DNA of 30,341 nt from a virus, in IMG/VR virus record IMGVR_UViG_3300006919_000266, positions 1 to 30,341 of that record; one strand, given 5' to 3'. The notes below the pieces were generated by a model, which saw nothing but the letters and a program-made list of their open reading frames with translations, ran no database searches and had not been told where the DNA came from. Every line of letters begins with the position of its first letter. Within the stretch, counting starts at the first letter, position 1. Positions 27,513 through 30,341 of this stretch are shown in pieces. A program made the translations under genes and the position numbers.

Positions 27513-30341
27513 TGGCAGTCGGTCGCGCAATCGGTAACTTGCTTGGCGGTGTAAGCCAGCAGCCGGAAAACTCTCGTTTCGCTAACATGGCGGATGAGAG
27601 TATTAACACTTATGCGAGCCTGACCCAGGGCTTGGATAAGCGCCGGCCAACTGAACACCTTCGGCTGGTGGCCAGCGACTCGACCGTCAACGGATACTTC
27701 CACGCGATTAAGCGGTCTCCGACCGAGCAGTATGGCATCTGGGTCTACCGCAATAGCGACGGCAATGTCTTTATTAAGGCATTCAATCTGCTTGACGGTA
27801 CCGAGGTCAAGATTTTCCCGAGCGCGGACTCTGGCGCTATTGAGATTGGGGTCGGCGATTTGTCCGACTACTTCTCGACTCCTGGGGAGCTAGTCGATTT
27901 CAGCGATGGCTTCCAGGCGATGACGGTGGCGGATAACACCTTCCTGCTTAACCGAAATCGCTTTGCCGGCCTATTGGCCAGCCCCGAGGACAAGTTCGAG
28001 CAGGAGGCTGCGACTGTCCAGATTGCTGCGGGGTACACCGGCACCAACTATTCGCTTCACCTGGATGGCATGGAGTTTTTCTACGAAACTCCCATGGCTG
28101 ACAGCACCTTTCCCATCGGCGACACCTATAAGACGGATTACATTGCGCAGCGTCTTGTCTACGGTGTTTACGATTATTCGGAGGGGCCGGTGTCTTCCGG
28201 CTTGGCTGCTAACTGGAAAGACAATACCTCGAGTCCCCCTGGCGACATCACCACTCACCCCCATACCGAAGTTGGCGCTTATGATTGGGGCTTTTCGGAC
28301 GGAAGGGCTGGCCGCTGCTACGGCATTATCCAGTCTCAGCGAGGCACTCACTTTATCCACACTACCGAGTCATCTAGGCCGGGAGCAAGGTCCGCGTATA
28401 ACGAGGTGGCATCCGACCAACAGGCTGACTCCAACAAACGAGTCTTCAGGCTCTACGGCGATTACTTAAAGTGGGCTGGCACTGGCACTACTGGGTCGCC
28501 AAGCCCAACCGGGACTAGGTTTAAGCTATCCGTAGAGTATTACGATGACTCTGCCGATGAGTGGAAGATTGAGGAGACTGGCTATATTGCGTTCCACTCT
28601 GGGAGAACTCCGAACGCGATTAAATCCAACATTCAGACGGACCTTCGCGCTCTGACGAATGTCGTTTGCGGCACCAGCAACGCCGGGATTACGGTTACGG
28701 TCCCCACTGACAGGTGGTGGGACTACGAGATTGAAGTAAATTATTCCGCGTCTGGCGACACGCCAATCCGCAACATCTTTGTCAGCGATGTCCTTTACGA
28801 GCCGCCTGTCGGGAAAACCCGCTACACCGCTCGCCTAGAAGGAAACTCCATCGCCATTATGAAGTGGATTCCCACTTCTACGGCCAACGGGTCTTACCAC
28901 GGCACCGCGATGAGCATTAAGGTGGCCGATGGGCAAGGCGACAACGCGGTTAAGCTTGCGTACAAGACCGAAGTCGATTTTGCCAGCTTGCCCGTGTATG
29001 GCCTGGATGGTCAAATCGTCAAGGTGCAGGGCGTCAATGAAGAGGCTGCCGACGATTACTATGTGAAGTTTGTGGCCAACATTGACTCCGAGTCTGAGTC
29101 GGCGCGCAACGAGGGCACATCTTACGGCCAGCACTTCGGCAAGGGGATTTGGAAGGAGTCTGCGCCGAACAAGGAAAAGGAGACCATTGATTCCGGCACC
29201 ATGCCGCATGTCCTGGAGAGCCGCATCGGCGGGGTGGGCGGCAATCCGACTGGAGTCTTTGAGGGTGACCCCTTCTTTGTTTTCAAGCCGTTTGACTTCA
29301 GTGGCCGAGAAGTCGGCGACTCCGAAACTAATAAGACCCCGTCCTTTATCGGCAAGAAGATTTCCGGCCTGACTTACCACCGGGGTCGCCTTGGAATCAT
29401 GGCCAACGAGAGCTTGGCCCTAAGCGAGGCCGCGGGGCCGGCAAACTTCTACCGCACGACCGTCAACATTCTGCGGGACACCGACCGCATCGACATCACG
29501 GCGCGCAGCCCGAAGGTCAGCATTCTCCGCTCCGCGGTCGAGATGCAGGAAAACCTCCTGCTGTTCTCGGACCAGAACCAGTTCATCCTGACTACTGGCG
29601 GTGGACCCCTAAGCCCTGCGAGCGCCGGCCTTGACATGGTCTCGAACTACGAGACCACCTCGTATGTCGCTCCCCAGGTGACTGGCTTTAGCGCCTACTT
29701 CCCCTTCTCCCGCGGCAGCTACTCAGGCATTGAGAGGCTGTACCCGGCTGGTGGCGCGGCAAACCTGTTCAAGGGCGAGGAGGCGACGGCCCAGGTGCCG
29801 AACTACATCAAGGGCAGTGTGCGCTCTATGGCGGTCTCCGAGATGGAGAAGTGCCTTGCCGTGCTGACGGATGATGGCCAGTACCTGTACATCTACAAGT
29901 GGGAAGATGTCGGCGACCGCCGCGCGCAGTCGGCGTGGTTCAAGCACGAGTTTACCCCGAGCAGCCTGGGCACCAGGGGCAACATCCTCGGCGTCCAGAT
30001 TATTGACAGCGCGGTCTACATCCTGGTGGTCAGGAATGGCGTTGCGCCATACAAGGTCTGCCTGGAGCGGATTGACCTCGAGGATGGCGCGCTTGATATC
30101 GCTGATACGGAAACGACGGACGATGTGTGGTACATGACCCGCCTTGACCGGCGACTGGCGAGCGAGTCGATGTCCTCCATTTCCTACAGCGACCCCGACA
30201 CGACGGTGACGATTGACCCATTGACCGGGGTCGAGTACGAGGGCGGCACCAGCGTCGAGCTTGTTTACCGTCATGGCGTGAGCGGACAGGTCGGAGGCTA
30301 CCGCGTGACCGGGACTGTGTCTGGCTCCGCCGGCACCTACA
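27512..30341 (+). CDS. Tail tubular protein B (tail nozzle), T7 gp12-like, 3'-partial
   Basis: This protein builds the tail nozzle. It starts at ATG 27512 overlapping the previous stop, with the family's MAVGRAIGNLLGGVSQQPEN opening. I read the frame to the window edge without meeting a stop (943 codons), so it is cut off. It is already longer than T7 gp12 (794 residues). Family-like segments include RDTDRIDITARSPKVSILRS, LLLFSDQNQFIL, and the LYIYKWEDVGDRRAQSAWFK region. The extra length seems to lie in residues about 170-450, which could be an added domain. Confidence 0.92.
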   Translation, partial: MAVGRAIGNLLGGVSQQPENSRFANMADESINTYASLTQGLDKRRPTEHLRLVASDSTVNGYFHAIKRSPTEQYGIWVYRNSDGNVFIKAFNLLDGTEVKIFPSADSGAIEIGVGDLSDYFSTPGELVDFSDGFQAMTVADNTFLLNRNRFAGLLASPEDKFEQEAATVQIAAGYTGTNYSLHLDGMEFFYETPMADSTFPIGDTYKTDYIAQRLVYGVYDYSEGPVSSGLAANWKDNTSSPPGDITTHPHTEVGAYDWGFSDGRAGRCYGIIQSQRGTHFIHTTESSRPGARSAYNEVASDQQADSNKRVFRLYGDYLKWAGTGTTGSPSPTGTRFKLSVEYYDDSADEWKIEETGYIAFHSGRTPNAIKSNIQTDLRALTNVVCGTSNAGITVTVPTDRWWDYEIEVNYSASGDTPIRNIFVSDVLYEPPVGKTRYTARLEGNSIAIMKWIPTSTANGSYHGTAMSIKVADGQGDNAVKLAYKTEVDFASLPVYGLDGQIVKVQGVNEEAADDYYVKFVANIDSESESARNEGTSYGQHFGKGIWKESAPNKEKETIDSGTMPHVLESRIGGVGGNPTGVFEGDPFFVFKPFDFSGREVGDSETNKTPSFIGKKISGLTYHRGRLGIMANESLALSEAAGPANFYRTTVNILRDTDRIDITARSPKVSILRSAVEMQENLLLFSDQNQFILTTGGGPLSPASAGLDMVSNYETTSYVAPQVTGFSAYFPFSRGSYSGIERLYPAGGAANLFKGEEATAQVPNYIKGSVRSMAVSEMEKCLAVLTDDGQYLYIYKWEDVGDRRAQSAWFKHEFTPSSLGTRGNILGVQIIDSAVYILVVRNGVAPYKVCLERIDLEDGALDIADTETTDDVWYMTRLDRRLASESMSSISYSDPDTTVTIDPLTGVEYEGGTSVELVYRHGVSGQVGGYRVTGTVSGSAGTY

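Overview
The window is bacteriophage DNA from end to end; no host gene is visible. The virion genes are T7-like (podovirus type): portal, scaffold, major capsid and the two tail tubular proteins at the right end, and a giant ejected virion protein followed by a T7-type large terminase at the left end. The DNA is GC-rich by eye. The host cannot be fixed from sequence alone. Several starts lack Shine-Dalgarno (SD) sequences and many small proteins begin Met-Thr-Thr-Thr. Both fit a host that tolerates SD-less initiation, such as a picocyanobacterium or an actinobacterium, but this is only a hint.

Layout. (1) 8-11415, plus strand: two large virion-type proteins, one of 2384 residues carrying HExxH and other polyvalent-protein domains; two small membrane proteins in the T7 lysis-gene position; the large terminase; a SprT-like zinc-binding protein; and a winged-helix protein. 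(2) 11412-16643, minus strand: about thirteen small genes that run toward region 1 and meet it with overlapping stop codons. They include a TerS-like gene, a 178-residue beta-clamp-like protein, a tyrosine integrase, an invertebrate-type-like lysozyme with a signal sequence, and four small zinc-binding proteins. The middle genes are separated by C/A-rich leaders without SD, several capped by hairpins whose structure is kept while sequence varies. (3) 16644-17091: the divergent control region, with an extended -10 promoter, a strong terminator about 70 nt later (a candidate small RNA or attenuator) and a second promoter. (4) 17092-21917, plus strand: replication and recombination: a lambda O/P22-like initiator with iterons and an AT-rich tract inside its own gene, DnaB-type helicase, RecE-like nuclease, RecT-like annealing protein, RuvC-like resolvase and SSB, closed by a terminator. 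(5) 22035-30341, plus strand: head and tail genes, with tail tubular protein B still open at the window edge.

How it works together. The phage couples T7-like packaging and tail genes to a theta-type, host-polymerase-dependent replication module (initiator, helicase, clamp-like protein, SSB) and its own recombination set. No T7-type RNA polymerase, DNA polymerase, primase or tail fibre is present here; they may lie outside the window or be absent. The integrase suggests a possible temperate life style, but no attachment site or clear repressor was found. The left edge continues the order of the right edge (tail tubular B, then ejected proteins), so the map is probably a circularised or permuted assembly.
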